Source of the DNA: Tyzzerella sp.
Lineage (GTDB): Bacteria; Bacillota; Clostridia; Lachnospirales; Lachnospiraceae
Length of the DNA: 41,703 nt
Assembly: GCA_017472665.1 (NCBI GenBank)
Contig: JAFUOS010000006.1
Coordinates: 1 to 41,703, forward strand
Direction of reading: 5' to 3'
Each line of letters opens with the position of its first letter. Within the stretch, counting starts at the first letter, position 1. This document shows positions 1 to 8,694 of the stretch, piece by piece. Below the pieces are notes generated by a model that saw only the letters and a program-made list of their open reading frames with translations, was not told where the DNA came from and searched no databases. The translations under genes were made by a program, and so were the position numbers.

Positions 1-2213
1 ATATAAGCATTAATCTTATCCTGTTCCATTCCTTTTGCCCAGAAACGTTCACGGCTTCTTCTGACATACCAGTTACTCATGTCGTCTACGAAATCCTGAA
101 GTGCTCTTGCGCTTTCTGGAATTCTGTAATTTTCAAGGTTCTCATCTACTGTCTTAATTAATGTATTCAACTTAGACAGTAACCATTTATCCATGACAGT
201 TAATTTGTCATATTCTAATGCATATTTTGTTGCATCGAATTGATCGATTTCTGCATAGAGAACATAGAACGCATAGGTGTTCCATAGAGTTCCCATAAAC
301 TTGCGCTGTCCTTCTGTTACTGCTTTTCCGTGGAAACGGTTTGGCAGCCATGGTGCACTGTTACTGTAGAAATACCAGCGGATTGCATCTGCTCCGTATT
401 CCTCCAATGCCTCGAATGGATCTACCGCATTTCCTTTGGATTTGCTCATCTTTTGTCCATCTTTATCCTGCACGTGGCCAAGTACGAGAACGTTCTTGTA
501 TGGTGCTTTGTCGAAAAGTAAAGTCGAAATCGCAAGCAATGAGTAGAACCATCCACGGGTCTGGTCTACACCTTCTGAGATAAACTCTGCAGGGAATTGC
601 TGTTCAAACACTTCTTTATTTTCAAATGGATAATGATGTTGTGCAAATGGCATAGAACCACTGTCGAACCAGCAGTCGATTACTTCTGGTACGCGGTGCA
701 TTTCTTTGCCACAGTGCGGACATTTAATCGTCACTTCATCGATGAATGGACGGTGAAGTTCGATATTATCCGGGCAATTGTCGGACATTGATTTTAATTC
801 TTCAATACTTCCGATAGAGTGCATGTGACCACATTCACATTCCCAGATATTCAGTGGAGTTCCCCAGTAACGGTTACGGCTGATACCCCAGTCCTGAACG
901 TTTTCCAGCCAGTCGCCGAAACGTCCTTTTCCGATACTTTCCGGAATCCAGTTTACAGTGTTGTTATTGCGGATTAAGTTTTCTTTTACATCGGTCATCT
1001 TGATAAACCAAGATTCACGAGCGTAGTAAATGAGTGGAGTATCACATCTCCAGCAGTGTGGGTAGCTGTGTTCGAAGTTTGGTGCTGAGAATAATAATCC
1101 TCTCTTTTCCAAATCCTCCAGTACCATCGGGTCAGCTTTCTTGCAGAATGTGCCGGCCCATGGAGTCTCTGCTGTCATTTCTCCCTTTTCATCTACTAAT
1201 TGAAGGAATGGAAGGTCGTATTTACGTCCTACGTTCGCATCGTCTTCACCAAATGCAGGTGCAATGTGAACAACACCAGTACCATCTGTTAAAGTTACGT
1301 ATGTGTCACATGTTACATAGTAAGCTTTCTTATTTAATGTTACAAATGGGAATAATGGTTCGTATTCTTTTCCTTCTAAATCTTTTCCAATGTAAGATTC
1401 TAATACTTCTACATCACCTTCTAATACAGAGCTAACGAGAGCTTCTGCCATGTAGTATGTGTATTCTCCATTTTTCACTTTTACATAAGTTTCATTTGGA
1501 TTTACACAAAGGGCAACGTTTGATGGCAATGTCCAAGGCGTAGTTGTCCAAGCCAAGATATATGCATCTTCGCCTTTCACTTTGAATCTTACAACTGCGG
1601 ATCTTTCTTTTACATCTTTGTAGCCTTGTGCTACTTCGTGGCTTGATAGAGGCGTTCCACAACGTGGGCAGTAAGGTACAATTTTATAACCTTTGTATAA
1701 AAGTCCTTTGTCCCAGATTTGTTTGAGTGCCCACCATTCAGATTCGATAAAGTTATTATCATAAGTAATATATGGGTGTTCCATATCTACCCAGAAACCA
1801 ACGGTAGAAGAAAATCCTTCCCACATGCCTTTGTATTTCCAGACACTGTCTTTACAGTGTGCGATAAATGGCTCTAAACCATATTCTTCAATCTGTTCTT
1901 TTCCATCAAGACCAAGCATCTTTTCTACTTCAAGCTCTACTGGGAGTCCGTGGGTATCCCATCCGGCTTTTCTTGGTACCATGTAGCCTTTCATGGTACG
2001 GTATCTTGGAATCATATCTTTGATTACACGTGTTAATACGTGGCCAATGTGTGGTTTTCCATTGGCGGTCGGAGGTCCGTCGTAGAATGTGTAGTTTTGC
2101 CCTTCTTTACGATTTTCCATACTTTTTTCAAAAATGTGATTATCAGCCCAAAACTTTTCTGTTTTCTTTTCGCGATCTACGAATTTCAGATCGGTAGATA
2201 CTTTCTGGTACAT
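1..2213 (-). CDS. ileS: Isoleucyl-tRNA synthetase, 3' end outside window
   Basis: Cytoplasmic class I aminoacyl-tRNA synthetase that charges tRNA-Ile. The gene begins at 2213 with ATG behind a strong AGGAGG site and runs off the left edge, so about 737 N-terminal residues of a protein usually near 900-1050 are visible. The HIGH signature appears as KPHIGH near residues 50-58, inside the typical [14 protein letters not shown] context. The editing-domain signature [13 protein letters not shown] is present. The KMSKS loop appears as [11 protein letters not shown] near residues 588-598. The T-box leader directly upstream independently supports an amino-acid-responsive synthetase gene. The C-terminal anticodon-binding and zinc regions lie outside the window. 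Confidence 0.98.
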   Translation of the reverse strand, partial: MYQKVSTDLKFVDREKKTEKFWADNHIFEKSMENRKEGQNYTFYDGPPTANGKPHIGHVLTRVIKDMIPRYRTMKGYMVPRKAGWDTHGLPVELEVEKMLGLDGKEQIEEYGLEPFIAHCKDSVWKYKGMWEGFSSTVGFWVDMEHPYITYDNNFIESEWWALKQIWDKGLLYKGYKIVPYCPRCGTPLSSHEVAQGYKDVKERSAVVRFKVKGEDAYILAWTTTPWTLPSNVALCVNPNETYVKVKNGEYTYYMAEALVSSVLEGDVEVLESYIGKDLEGKEYEPLFPFVTLNKKAYYVTCDTYVTLTDGTGVVHIAPAFGEDDANVGRKYDLPFLQLVDEKGEMTAETPWAGTFCKKADPMVLEDLEKRGLLFSAPNFEHSYPHCWRCDTPLIYYARESWFIKMTDVKENLIRNNNTVNWIPESIGKGRFGDWLENVQDWGISRNRYWGTPLNIWECECGHMHSIGSIEELKSMSDNCPDNIELHRPFIDEVTIKCPHCGKEMHRVPEVIDCWFDSGSMPFAQHHYPFENKEVFEQQFPAEFISEGVDQTRGWFYSLLAISTLLFDKAPYKNVLVLGHVQDKDGQKMSKSKGNAVDPFEALEEYGADAIRWYFYSNSAPWLPNRFHGKAVTEGQRKFMGTLWNTYAFYVLYAEIDQFDATKYALEYDKLTVMDKWLLSKLNTLIKTVDENLENYRIPESARALQDFVDDMSNWYVRRSRERFWAKGMEQDKINAY

Positions 2214-2237
2214 AAAATTTCCTCCTGTTTTAATTAG

Positions 2238-2251
2238 GGACAGGGTGTCCC
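2238..2251 (-). repeat. Small hairpin just upstream of ileS RBS
   Basis: GGGACA-GG-TGTCCC palindrome between the T-box terminator and the AGGAGG of ileS. It could stabilise the 5' end of a processed mRNA. No function can be assigned from sequence. Confidence 0.5.
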
Positions 2252-2268
2252 TTTTTGCAATTTGATAC

Positions 2269-2297
2269 AAAAAAATCCCGCCCTGTAATAGGACGAG
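2269..2297 (-). terminator. T-box regulatory terminator
   Basis: On the minus strand the arms CTCGTCCT (2297-2290) and AGGGCGGG (2284-2277) pair, followed by a run of seven T (2275-2269). It lies directly after the T-box core, so it is the alternative fold to the antiterminator. Confidence 0.88.
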
Positions 2298-2636
2298 ATA
2301 TAATATCCGCGTTAACCACCTGTTACATCATACTATCATATGAGTTCCTATTAACGGTGGAATGCCGTCAGCGCTTACTTGAGATTTTTATAGAGTCTGT
2401 CTTGACAGACTCCTGCGCCTCCGTCGGTCGCTTGCGACAACTTCATCTTACGACGGAGTGTGCATCCTCCCGGAGGGTTTTGTTTTGCAAAACAAAGAAA
2501 TCAGGTTCGGCTGCTGCAACTCGGAAGTGATTTTCAAATATATCCTACTCGCATCAGGCTCTCACCGTCCCTGACTCGCTTTGCCTTTGGAATATATACT
2601 ACTGTCTTCGTCAACGTTTTTTCAATATTCTTCCTT

Positions 2637-2665
2637 ATTATAGGAAGAAACCCTTGATAAGTCAA
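2637..2665 (-). promoter_or_regulatory. Promoter of ileS T-box transcript
   Basis: Minus-strand -35 TTGACT (2665-2660), 17-base spacer and a consensus -10 TATAAT (2642-2637). The -35 and spacer lie within a perfect AGAAACCCTTGA / TCAAGGGTTTCT inverted repeat (2646-2673). Confidence 0.85.
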
Positions 2666-2691
2666 GGGTTTCTTGAAGTTTGTTTTATTTA

Positions 2692-2720
2692 TTGACTTTC
2701 CCTTGTTTCAATCTTAGTAT
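2692..2720 (+). promoter_or_regulatory. Promoter of DUF1015 gene
   Basis: TTGACT (2692-2697), 17-base spacer, TAGTAT (2715-2720). It is divergent from the ileS promoter, with the two -35 elements about 27 bases apart. The -10 matches consensus at only four of six positions. Confidence 0.5.
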
Positions 2721-2801
2721 ATAAATATCCTTTAAAACTATATTATAAAACAAGGATTTTTATCTAAAGTAGCTGACAAAACCAAGAAGGAGCCTCCTAA
2801 C

Positions 2802-4037
2802 ATGAACATATTTCAATCAACAAACATCTTAATACCGCAAGCAGAATCCATGGAAAAATGGTCCGTCATCGCATGTGACCAATACACATCCCAACCCGAA
2901 TATTGGGAAAGGGTAAGAAAATACACAGAAGGCGCCGTTTCTTCTTTGAATCTGATCCTTCCGGAAGCCCAGATGGACAATGCCAATATATTAATCGACA
3001 AAATTAACGAGAACATGAAGGCTTATATGGCAAATGGTATTTTTAAAGAATATAAAAATGCATATATCTATGTAGAGAGAACACTCGTAAACGGAACCAT
3101 AAGAAAAGGAGTAATTGGTGCTGTTGACTTGGAAACATACGACTATTCAAATGATTCCACATCGGCTATCCGCGCAACAGAACGCACCATTGCAGAACGT
3201 ATACCACCACGCATGGCTATCAGAAGAAATGCTTCGCTGGAATTGCCACACATTTTGATGTTATGCGATGACGAAAAACATATGCTTATCGAATCTTTAG
3301 AGCATATAAAAGAACTATGCCCGAAGTTATATGACTTTGACTTGATGGAAAACGGTGGACATATCGCAGGTTGGCTTGCGGAAGACCAGCACGCAGCCCT
3401 ATTTGACAAAAAATTAGATGAATATGCGCTGGCAAACGCTGAAAAATATCAAAAGATAGGCAGAAAACCTATGGTATTCGCCGTAGGAGATGGAAACCAC
3501 TCTCTTGCAACAGCAAAAGCCTGCTACGAAGAGCTGAAGAAAAACCATCCAGACAAAGATTTGTCCAATCATCCTGCAAGATATGCATTAGTAGAATTGG
3601 AAAACCTTCACGATGAATCACAGCAGTTTGAACCGATTCACAGAATTGTGACGGATATCGATGCAAATGTTTTGCTTAATGTAATGAAAGAAACTATCTG
3701 TGCAAAAGACGGCTATCCAATCGTGTGCTATATTGGTCAAAAAGAAGAAACTGTATATCTGGACAGAAATCTCGGAGAACTTCCGGTCGCAATTTTACAG
3801 AAGTTTCTAGATGAGTATTTAGAAAAAATTTTTGGAAAAATTGATTACATACACGGGAATGATGTGGTAAAAGAACTGGCTTCCAAAGACAACGCTATAG
3901 GATTTCTTCTCCCTAACATTGAGAAAAATCAGTTCTTTAAAGGAATTGTTATGGATGGCGTGTTGCCGAGAAAGACATTTTCTATGGGGCACGCACAGGA
4001 AAAACGATATTATTTAGAAGCAAGAAAAATCGTATAG
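2802..4037 (+). CDS. DUF1015 family protein
   Basis: A 411-residue soluble protein of the DUF1015 family, found widely in Clostridia, whose biochemical role is not established. It opens with the typical MNIFQSTNILIPQ segment and carries the family's most conserved motif, VGDGNHSLATAKA, near residues 228-240. The DGNHS core is the family hallmark and suggests a ligand or catalytic site. No signal peptide or membrane segment is seen. The ATG has an AAGGAG site 9 bases upstream. It is monocistronic, divergent from ileS and convergent with the downstream LCP-like gene, with a shared hairpin between them. Confidence 0.93.
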   Translation: MNIFQSTNILIPQAESMEKWSVIACDQYTSQPEYWERVRKYTEGAVSSLNLILPEAQMDNANILIDKINENMKAYMANGIFKEYKNAYIYVERTLVNGTIRKGVIGAVDLETYDYSNDSTSAIRATERTIAERIPPRMAIRRNASLELPHILMLCDDEKHMLIESLEHIKELCPKLYDFDLMENGGHIAGWLAEDQHAALFDKKLDEYALANAEKYQKIGRKPMVFAVGDGNHSLATAKACYEELKKNHPDKDLSNHPARYALVELENLHDESQQFEPIHRIVTDIDANVLLNVMKETICAKDGYPIVCYIGQKEETVYLDRNLGELPVAILQKFLDEYLEKIFGKIDYIHGNDVVKELASKDNAIGFLLPNIEKNQFFKGIVMDGVLPRKTFSMGHAQEKRYYLEARKIV

Positions 4038-4049
4038 AAGAATTACAAT

Positions 4050-4077
4050 GGCGAGGTCGGAATCTATCCGCCTCGCC
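4050..4077. terminator. Hairpin between convergent genes
   Basis: GGCGAGG-t-CGG pairs with CCG-CCTCGCC: ten base pairs with one bulge and a 7-base loop. It sits between the ends of two convergent genes. Neither side has a pure T run, so termination efficiency is uncertain. Confidence 0.6.
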
Positions 4078-4103
4078 TCAGCACTTTCTTACTGTCTTAA
4101 ATT

Positions 4104-5195
4104 CTATTTTTTCAATATCTCACCATCTTCAACCCTGCTCATCAAATCCACGATCTCCTTCACCGACTCCGAATCCGGATTCATCACATAATCCGCAACC
4201 TCCGGTGAAGAATACGTATAACTGCTGAAAATCGTACCCGTCGCCTCCACAGAACTCTTCTTCCACGAGCCGCCTTCCAAAAGCTCCTGCTTCACAAACT
4301 CCTGCACCTCATATTTCGTCATATTTGTTTTCACATAATCCGAAATATGAGAAATATTATTATAAATTTCTTTCACCGTATCCAAGGAAACCTGACTTTT
4401 AAACATATCTTTCTGTTCGTCTAACCACTCAAAATCAACCTTTAGATAATAAGAAATCTCAGTCTCATAAAGATTACTAAGTGCTGACATCGAGGCCTCA
4501 ACCCCAAAGGTACCTGCCTGCTCCAGTTTGTCTTTTTGACCATTGGAAACACCCGGAATCGTCACATAATATTCACCCGGCGTCGCTGTCACAAGAATCT
4601 GCTTTGTCTCTGGATTCACCGTAGCAATCATGTTTACAGTACTAATGCTATTTCCATCAATGTCATCATACACATCTCGAATATAAACATTGAAAGAATC
4701 TTCCGCCACCGAAAACACCTGACTGGAATTCATGAAATCCATCGTATTCGTCTGCTTCTCCGTTTCTGCTTTGTACGGAGCACCGGTAACCGCTTCCAGC
4801 ATGTAATTTGCAACTCCCACGCAAATAGTTCCAAGTACCAAAATGAGCATAATAAAACAACCAAAAATCCTTCCGATAATGGCACAAACTTTCTTCCGTT
4901 TCTGTGTCGCATACGTAATCAGAAACAGTACTGCCACAATCGCTATCACCGCCATCGTATATTTAAATGGAAGTACACCCAATGTAAACAGGGTTCCTAT
5001 AAAGACCAATGACAAAACACACTGCAATACCGTAAAAATAATGCCAACTCTCTTAGATCTCTTTTGCTTCTTTTCTGTCTTTTTTGCAAGTTCTCTTTCT
5101 GCAGACTTTTTACCCCCATCTGGTGTAGACTTCGCAGGATTATTAAACTGTTGTTTTGTCTCCTCAATCTTCTGCAGCTTTTTCTTTTTTCTCAT
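4104..5195 (-). CDS. LytR-CpsA-Psr (LCP)-like membrane protein, degenerate
   Basis: A 363-residue protein with a lysine-rich cytoplasmic head (1-48), about three hydrophobic helices (about 50-130) and an extracellular part resembling LCP enzymes, which attach teichoic acid or other glycopolymers to peptidoglycan. The recognisable LCP stretch is FNVYIRD...TVNMIATVNPETKQILVTATPGEYYVTI followed by EISYYLKVDFEWL. Where active LCP proteins have a RSDVN-type motif and an IPRD loop, this one has STVN and TPGE, so the key Arg and Asp residues are absent. The central active-site stretch with repeated Arg also appears deleted, and the protein jumps to the usual C-terminal ESV...I region. It lies 22 bases after the dac gene in the same operon. 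It is probably a non-catalytic relative. Confidence 0.72.
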   Translation of the reverse strand: MRKKKKLQKIEETKQQFNNPAKSTPDGGKKSAERELAKKTEKKQKRSKRVGIIFTVLQCVLSLVFIGTLFTLGVLPFKYTMAVIAIVAVLFLITYATQKRKKVCAIIGRIFGCFIMLILVLGTICVGVANYMLEAVTGAPYKAETEKQTNTMDFMNSSQVFSVAEDSFNVYIRDVYDDIDGNSISTVNMIATVNPETKQILVTATPGEYYVTIPGVSNGQKDKLEQAGTFGVEASMSALSNLYETEISYYLKVDFEWLDEQKDMFKSQVSLDTVKEIYNNISHISDYVKTNMTKYEVQEFVKQELLEGGSWKKSSVEATGTIFSSYTYSSPEVADYVMNPDSESVKEIVDLMSRVEDGEILKK

Positions 5196-5217
5196 GTCGT
5201 ACCCTCAATTATATTAC

Positions 5218-6597
5218 TTATAAATCCCTCATCTGCTCTTCTCGCTGCTTTCTGTACTGCATACGTCTGAGCCTGCGTTTCTTCTCAAGTTGTTTTCTCT
5301 TATAATAAACAAAACCTACCAAGGCAACAAATCCAATGACAATGACTGCCAAGATTCCAAGAATCAACTTCACAATAAATGGAAGTCCTGTCTTTTTCTC
5401 CTGATTTTCCTCTTTCACTTCTTCTTTAATTCCATGAATTTCATTGTAATATTCATCAGTAATAGTAACTTCAACAACGCCTACTTCTTGTCCTTCGTAG
5501 GTATATGTCACCTTACCGGTTTTATCTTTTAACTCTGTAGGTGCTTCGAACGAAGATTCAAGCTGTTCTACTGTAACTCCCGAAGGCAAAACCACATAAC
5601 TGTCATCGGCCACTTTGGAAACATTTTCATTACCAACCATCTTCTTTGTAATTGGCACTTTTGTAAAATTATCAAATGCGTAATCTAACATAGCTCTCGT
5701 GTCAATATATGCATTCGTTCCGCCACCATGCGTTCGCATAACAACTGCAACCAGATTGGTGTCATCTTTCGTTGCAAATGTAACCAGTGTTGTAAGCGCC
5801 TGATCTGTATATCCCGTCTTTCCACCAACACAATACTCATAATAATTTGCATTGGCCTTCCAAATCATCTTATGATTCTGCTGAAATGTTCTGGTTTCCG
5901 CTGTAATATTTGTCGCTGGAATCGTATACTGCTGTGTATTCGTAATTTCACGGAATTTGTCATATTGGAATACCGCAGAACCAATCAGTGCCATATCTCT
6001 TACAGAGGTGTAATGTTCTGGGTCATGCAAGCCATGAGTATTCATAAAATGGGTATTTTTACAGCCCAGTTCCTGGACCGTCGCATTCATCACTTCTAAA
6101 AACTTGTCGTATCCGCCTTCCATATGTGCGCCAATCGCATGAGATACTTCGTTTGCCGATGCCAGAAGCATGCCATAAAGTGCATCTTCCATGACAAGTT
6201 CCTCGCCATCTTTAATCCCAATGTGAGCATCTCCATACTCTAAAAATCCAATGTCATCCCATGTAAATGTGACAGTCTCATCCAGCTCATAATTTTGCAA
6301 TGCGATTAATGCGGTCGCTACTTTTGTAATACTTGCCGGATAATGCTGGTCGTCAATGTTTTTCGCATACAAAATCGCACCACTGTCGATATCCATAACA
6401 ATTCCGGATTCGCTGTAAATCTGCGGTCCTGTTGCCCAGCCTTCTAAAGTATTGGAATCTACTTCCAAATTATATACACTATCTACTTCCGTTGATGGGA
6501 TTTCCACTACATTAGCAGCATTTACTGTCATTCCGACACTTCCAACTGCCAATATAGCTGCCATCATCCCCGAAAGCAGTATATTTTTCAACTTCAT
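5218..6597 (-). CDS. D-alanyl-D-alanine carboxypeptidase (PBP5-like, S11)
   Basis: Membrane-anchored penicillin-binding protein that trims the terminal D-Ala of peptidoglycan stem peptides. From the ATG at 6597 the protein has 459 residues. A signal peptide ends near NAA (about residue 28). The serine peptidase motifs are in order: SITK (Ser89-Lys92), SAN (147-149) and KTG (260-262, GGKTGYT). A C-terminal helix (LPFIVKLILGILAVIVIGFV) and a basic tail replace the usual amphipathic anchor. I prefer the 6597 start over an upstream in-frame TTG at 6615, because GGGGAGG lies 9 bases before this ATG and the TTG extension consists of that site itself. It is the first gene of a two-gene operon with the LCP-like gene. 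Confidence 0.95.
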   Translation of the reverse strand: MKLKNILLSGMMAAILAVGSVGMTVNAANVVEIPSTEVDSVYNLEVDSNTLEGWATGPQIYSESGIVMDIDSGAILYAKNIDDQHYPASITKVATALIALQNYELDETVTFTWDDIGFLEYGDAHIGIKDGEELVMEDALYGMLLASANEVSHAIGAHMEGGYDKFLEVMNATVQELGCKNTHFMNTHGLHDPEHYTSVRDMALIGSAVFQYDKFREITNTQQYTIPATNITAETRTFQQNHKMIWKANANYYEYCVGGKTGYTDQALTTLVTFATKDDTNLVAVVMRTHGGGTNAYIDTRAMLDYAFDNFTKVPITKKMVGNENVSKVADDSYVVLPSGVTVEQLESSFEAPTELKDKTGKVTYTYEGQEVGVVEVTITDEYYNEIHGIKEEVKEENQEKKTGLPFIVKLILGILAVIVIGFVALVGFVYYKRKQLEKKRRLRRMQYRKQREEQMRDL

Positions 6598-6632
6598 TTC
6601 AAATATCCTCCCCAAAATCTCTACCTTGTTTT

Positions 6633-6661
6633 ATCATACCCCATTTTATCTTTTCGTTCAA
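6633..6661 (-). promoter_or_regulatory. Promoter of dac operon
   Basis: Minus-strand TTGAAC (6661-6656), 17-base spacer, TATGAT (6638-6633), about 36 bases before the ATG. Confidence 0.65.
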
Positions 6662-6700
6662 GGCAAAATATGGTACTATTTAAGCAGTCATATTAAGTAA

Positions 6701-6905
6701 GATTTACAGTTAAAATATTTTCGAGAAGACATTGGAAGATTGTGATGAAAAACTTGCAACTGTCATACAGAAAATGGTCAGCCACTTTCACCGTTCATCT
6801 TTACGAACTTGAAAATGGCTGACTAATCACATCTCTGTATGGCAGTTGCTTAGCTTTTCACACAATCTTTCATCTGTTTGCGAGAAAATATTTTGACTGG
6901 AAATC
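6701..6905. repeat. 205-bp imperfect inverted repeat
   Basis: The outer arms GATTTaCAGTtAAAATATTTTC (6701-6722) and the reverse complement at 6884-6905 match at all but two positions. The match continues inward with gaps (GAAGATTGTG, CAACTGTCATACAGA against CAACTGCCATACAGA) to an inner GTCAGCCA/TGGCTGAC pair (6777-6784 and 6826-6833). No coding sequence is present. It fills the interval between the aconitase X small subunit and the dac promoter. It could be a MITE-like element or a large RNA hairpin. No clear target duplication is visible. Confidence 0.8.
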
Positions 6906-6921
6906 GTAGGCAATAAACTCC

Positions 6922-7365
6922 TTACTCCACTACAACAACTCCATCTTCCTTAATCGTAATCTTCATTCCATCCTTCACATAATCCAAAAACTCATCCCCA
7001 AGGCAATCCACTACCGGCATCGAAACATTGTCAAGCCACACATCCGCTAGAATTGCTCCTGCTGCCGCAAGGGAATCAATATGATTTGCAAATAACATAC
7101 AAGCCGGCTGACGTTCCATTGCACATGCACAGTACAGAACTAACCCTCCTGTTGTGGAGCCGATGGTCTGTGGCAGGCAAAGTGCTTTTCCAGCAAGTGG
7201 TTTTCCATATAAATCTGGATTATTCTGGTCACCACATTTTGCTGTTTTATCACCAAATTGTAATGGCGATTGAAGTGAAGCTAATGTATTAAATCCTTCG
7301 TGAGAAACCACCGCTTCTGCTACCGCTCTCCCTGGTGTTACTACACGTCCTTTAAATTCCTTCAT
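6922..7365 (-). CDS. Aconitase X swivel domain / small subunit (DUF126)
   Basis: About 147 residues, matching the aconitase X small (swivel) subunit. This subunit completes the active site of a two-subunit hydro-lyase; characterised relatives dehydrate cis-3-hydroxy-L-proline or phosphomevalonate. The family motif GKALCLPQTIGSTTGG is present around residues 58-74, with the conserved serine in IGSTTG. The preceding gene ends with TAG overlapping a possible GTG start. I take the ATG at 7365, two bases after that stop, because GGGGG lies 9 bases upstream. It is the last gene of the five-gene operon. The substrate cannot be deduced. Confidence 0.93.
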   Translation of the reverse strand: MKEFKGRVVTPGRAVAEAVVSHEGFNTLASLQSPLQFGDKTAKCGDQNNPDLYGKPLAGKALCLPQTIGSTTGGLVLYCACAMERQPACMLFANHIDSLAAAGAILADVWLDNVSMPVVDCLGDEFLDYVKDGMKITIKEDGVVVVE

Positions 7366-7367
7366 CA

Positions 7368-8642
7368 CTATTTGCCCCCTTTCGTGATTTGTGCCAAGAT
7401 TTCATTATCTGTATAATAGCGTGCCGTTGTGTATGTACGCAATTTGTTTGATGATGTGATAACCGGCATCGATTTACACAACGGATTGTTCATATACATG
7501 AGCGGACAAATATAGGATGTGATAACCCCTGTTTTCTCAAGTCTCGCCGCATACTCTGTCTTATTAAATTCTTCCAATACTTTTGGTGCCGCGGTAAATA
7601 CAGTTGGAATCACAACTTTGCTATTACCAGCCTCTTTCAGTCCTGCTTCCACGCGTTCTGTCCAAGTCTTCAATTGTTCCAAACTCATATGTGGACATCC
7701 CATAAAGCAAAGTTTTGGTGTCGCATCTTTATTCTTCCACATAACTGGATAATTGTTTTTCACGCGTTCCAATTCTGCATCATCGATAATATACACTTTT
7801 GCATCTGGCACAATCAAATCTTTCCCACATTCTTTTGCTTCTGGAGTTAAGTTTTCCACATGATAAAGGCCTACTGCACCATTTGATGCGGTTGCAGCAC
7901 CAAAATCCTTCAAGTAAGTGCGTGCTGCGTCGTTAAGTTCTGTTCCAATCCATTTGTCAAGACCTACAATATAAGGAACATCTTCCATGACCTTCATACC
8001 GATTGCAGATCCAAGAAGCTGCGCTTCTGGTTTCTTCTTTGTTTCCACTTTGATAATCCAGGTCGCTTTCCTTCCTTCATCTGTCAGAAGTCCAAAGTAA
8101 GGAACATATCCTACCACAGAACCCATGATATCCATGATACCTGAGTTACGGTTACAGCGTGCACCAAGTACGGAGTTTGCGTAAACTACTGCGGAAGACT
8201 CTGCCCAGCTAAGCACTTCTCCTTTCTTCGGTACATTTCCCACTTCATCCATGTAACAAGTACATGTAAATGCGTCCTTCTCCATAAGACCGAGTTTATT
8301 TAACTGGCCCTCATAGAAATCCTGTTTGCTGTACATGAATTTGTTAAAAATCAGTTTCTGCAAGAAGTTTGCTGGTACATTTGGATCCAATGGACGTGGG
8401 TCCACAGAAAATTTCTGTTTTGATACAGCTCCTGCTTCCAATAATTTATCCATCAGTTCATATACTGGTCCCAGTAATTTCAAACCGAAAGAAGTTACCA
8501 AATGGTTATATTCGGAAGTAACTGGCACCATCTTTTCTGCACCAAATGCTTCCCCGAACATCACCAGCGTTTTCATAACCTTTGCAAGTGTCTCGCCTTG
8601 GGCGCCATCTAATATGGCTTGTTGTTCTTTTGTTAATTTCAT
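7368..8642 (-). CDS. Aconitase X catalytic domain / large subunit (DUF521)
   Basis: A 424-residue catalytic subunit of an aconitase X-type dehydratase. Candidate iron-sulfur ligands sit in GARCNRNSG, in GCPHMS and in YICPLMYM, followed by the family's TSSNKLRTYT-like C-terminal motif. I place the start at the ATG at 8642 (MKLTKEQQAILDG, the usual family beginning, with GGAG 6 bases upstream) rather than the in-frame ATG at 8672. It is translationally linked to the small subunit gene. Together they should form a cytoplasmic Fe-S hydro-lyase. Its neighbour, a double-bond reductase, suggests the dehydration product is then reduced. Confidence 0.93.
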   Translation of the reverse strand: MKLTKEQQAILDGAQGETLAKVMKTLVMFGEAFGAEKMVPVTSEYNHLVTSFGLKLLGPVYELMDKLLEAGAVSKQKFSVDPRPLDPNVPANFLQKLIFNKFMYSKQDFYEGQLNKLGLMEKDAFTCTCYMDEVGNVPKKGEVLSWAESSAVVYANSVLGARCNRNSGIMDIMGSVVGYVPYFGLLTDEGRKATWIIKVETKKKPEAQLLGSAIGMKVMEDVPYIVGLDKWIGTELNDAARTYLKDFGAATASNGAVGLYHVENLTPEAKECGKDLIVPDAKVYIIDDAELERVKNNYPVMWKNKDATPKLCFMGCPHMSLEQLKTWTERVEAGLKEAGNSKVVIPTVFTAAPKVLEEFNKTEYAARLEKTGVITSYICPLMYMNNPLCKSMPVITSSNKLRTYTTARYYTDNEILAQITKGGK

Positions 8643-8694
8643 ATTAATCTCCATTCTGCCATGAGAATCCATGGCTTCCTTCCATATATAAAGC

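Larger units (their letters stand above)
2214..2630 (-). ncRNA. T-box leader of ileS
   Basis: Long untranslated leader between the ileS promoter and start codon. Reading the minus strand, 2323-2307 contains ACAGGTGGTTAACGCGG, matching the conserved T-box core (GGTGGnACCGCG-like) that pairs with the uncharged tRNA acceptor end. It is followed by a terminator hairpin. A Stem I-like region lies at about 2580-2495 and includes GGTGAGAGCC and CCGAGTTG-type conserved stretches. The specifier is probably an Ile codon (AUU in CCUGAUUUC, near 2500), but I cannot fix it without folding. Between Stem I and the core are several hairpins (2478-2495, 2419-2458, 2393-2412). Expected role: read-through into ileS when tRNA-Ile is uncharged. 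Confidence 0.88.

Noticed and set aside
1034-1435. 133-residue plus-strand open frame
   Set aside because: It lies opposite ileS, has no ribosome binding site and is a shadow of the synthetase frame.
2255-2657. Plus-strand open frames of 91 and 65 residues in the ileS leader
   Set aside because: They run through the T-box terminator and hairpins and resemble no protein.
4536-5012. 158-residue plus-strand frame opposite the LCP-like gene
   Set aside because: Low-complexity His/Asn-rich composition typical of an antisense shadow; no start signals.
8643-8672. Earlier start for the aconitase X large subunit
   Set aside because: The ATG at 8642 has a better binding site and matches the family's usual N-terminus. 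The earlier start remains possible.
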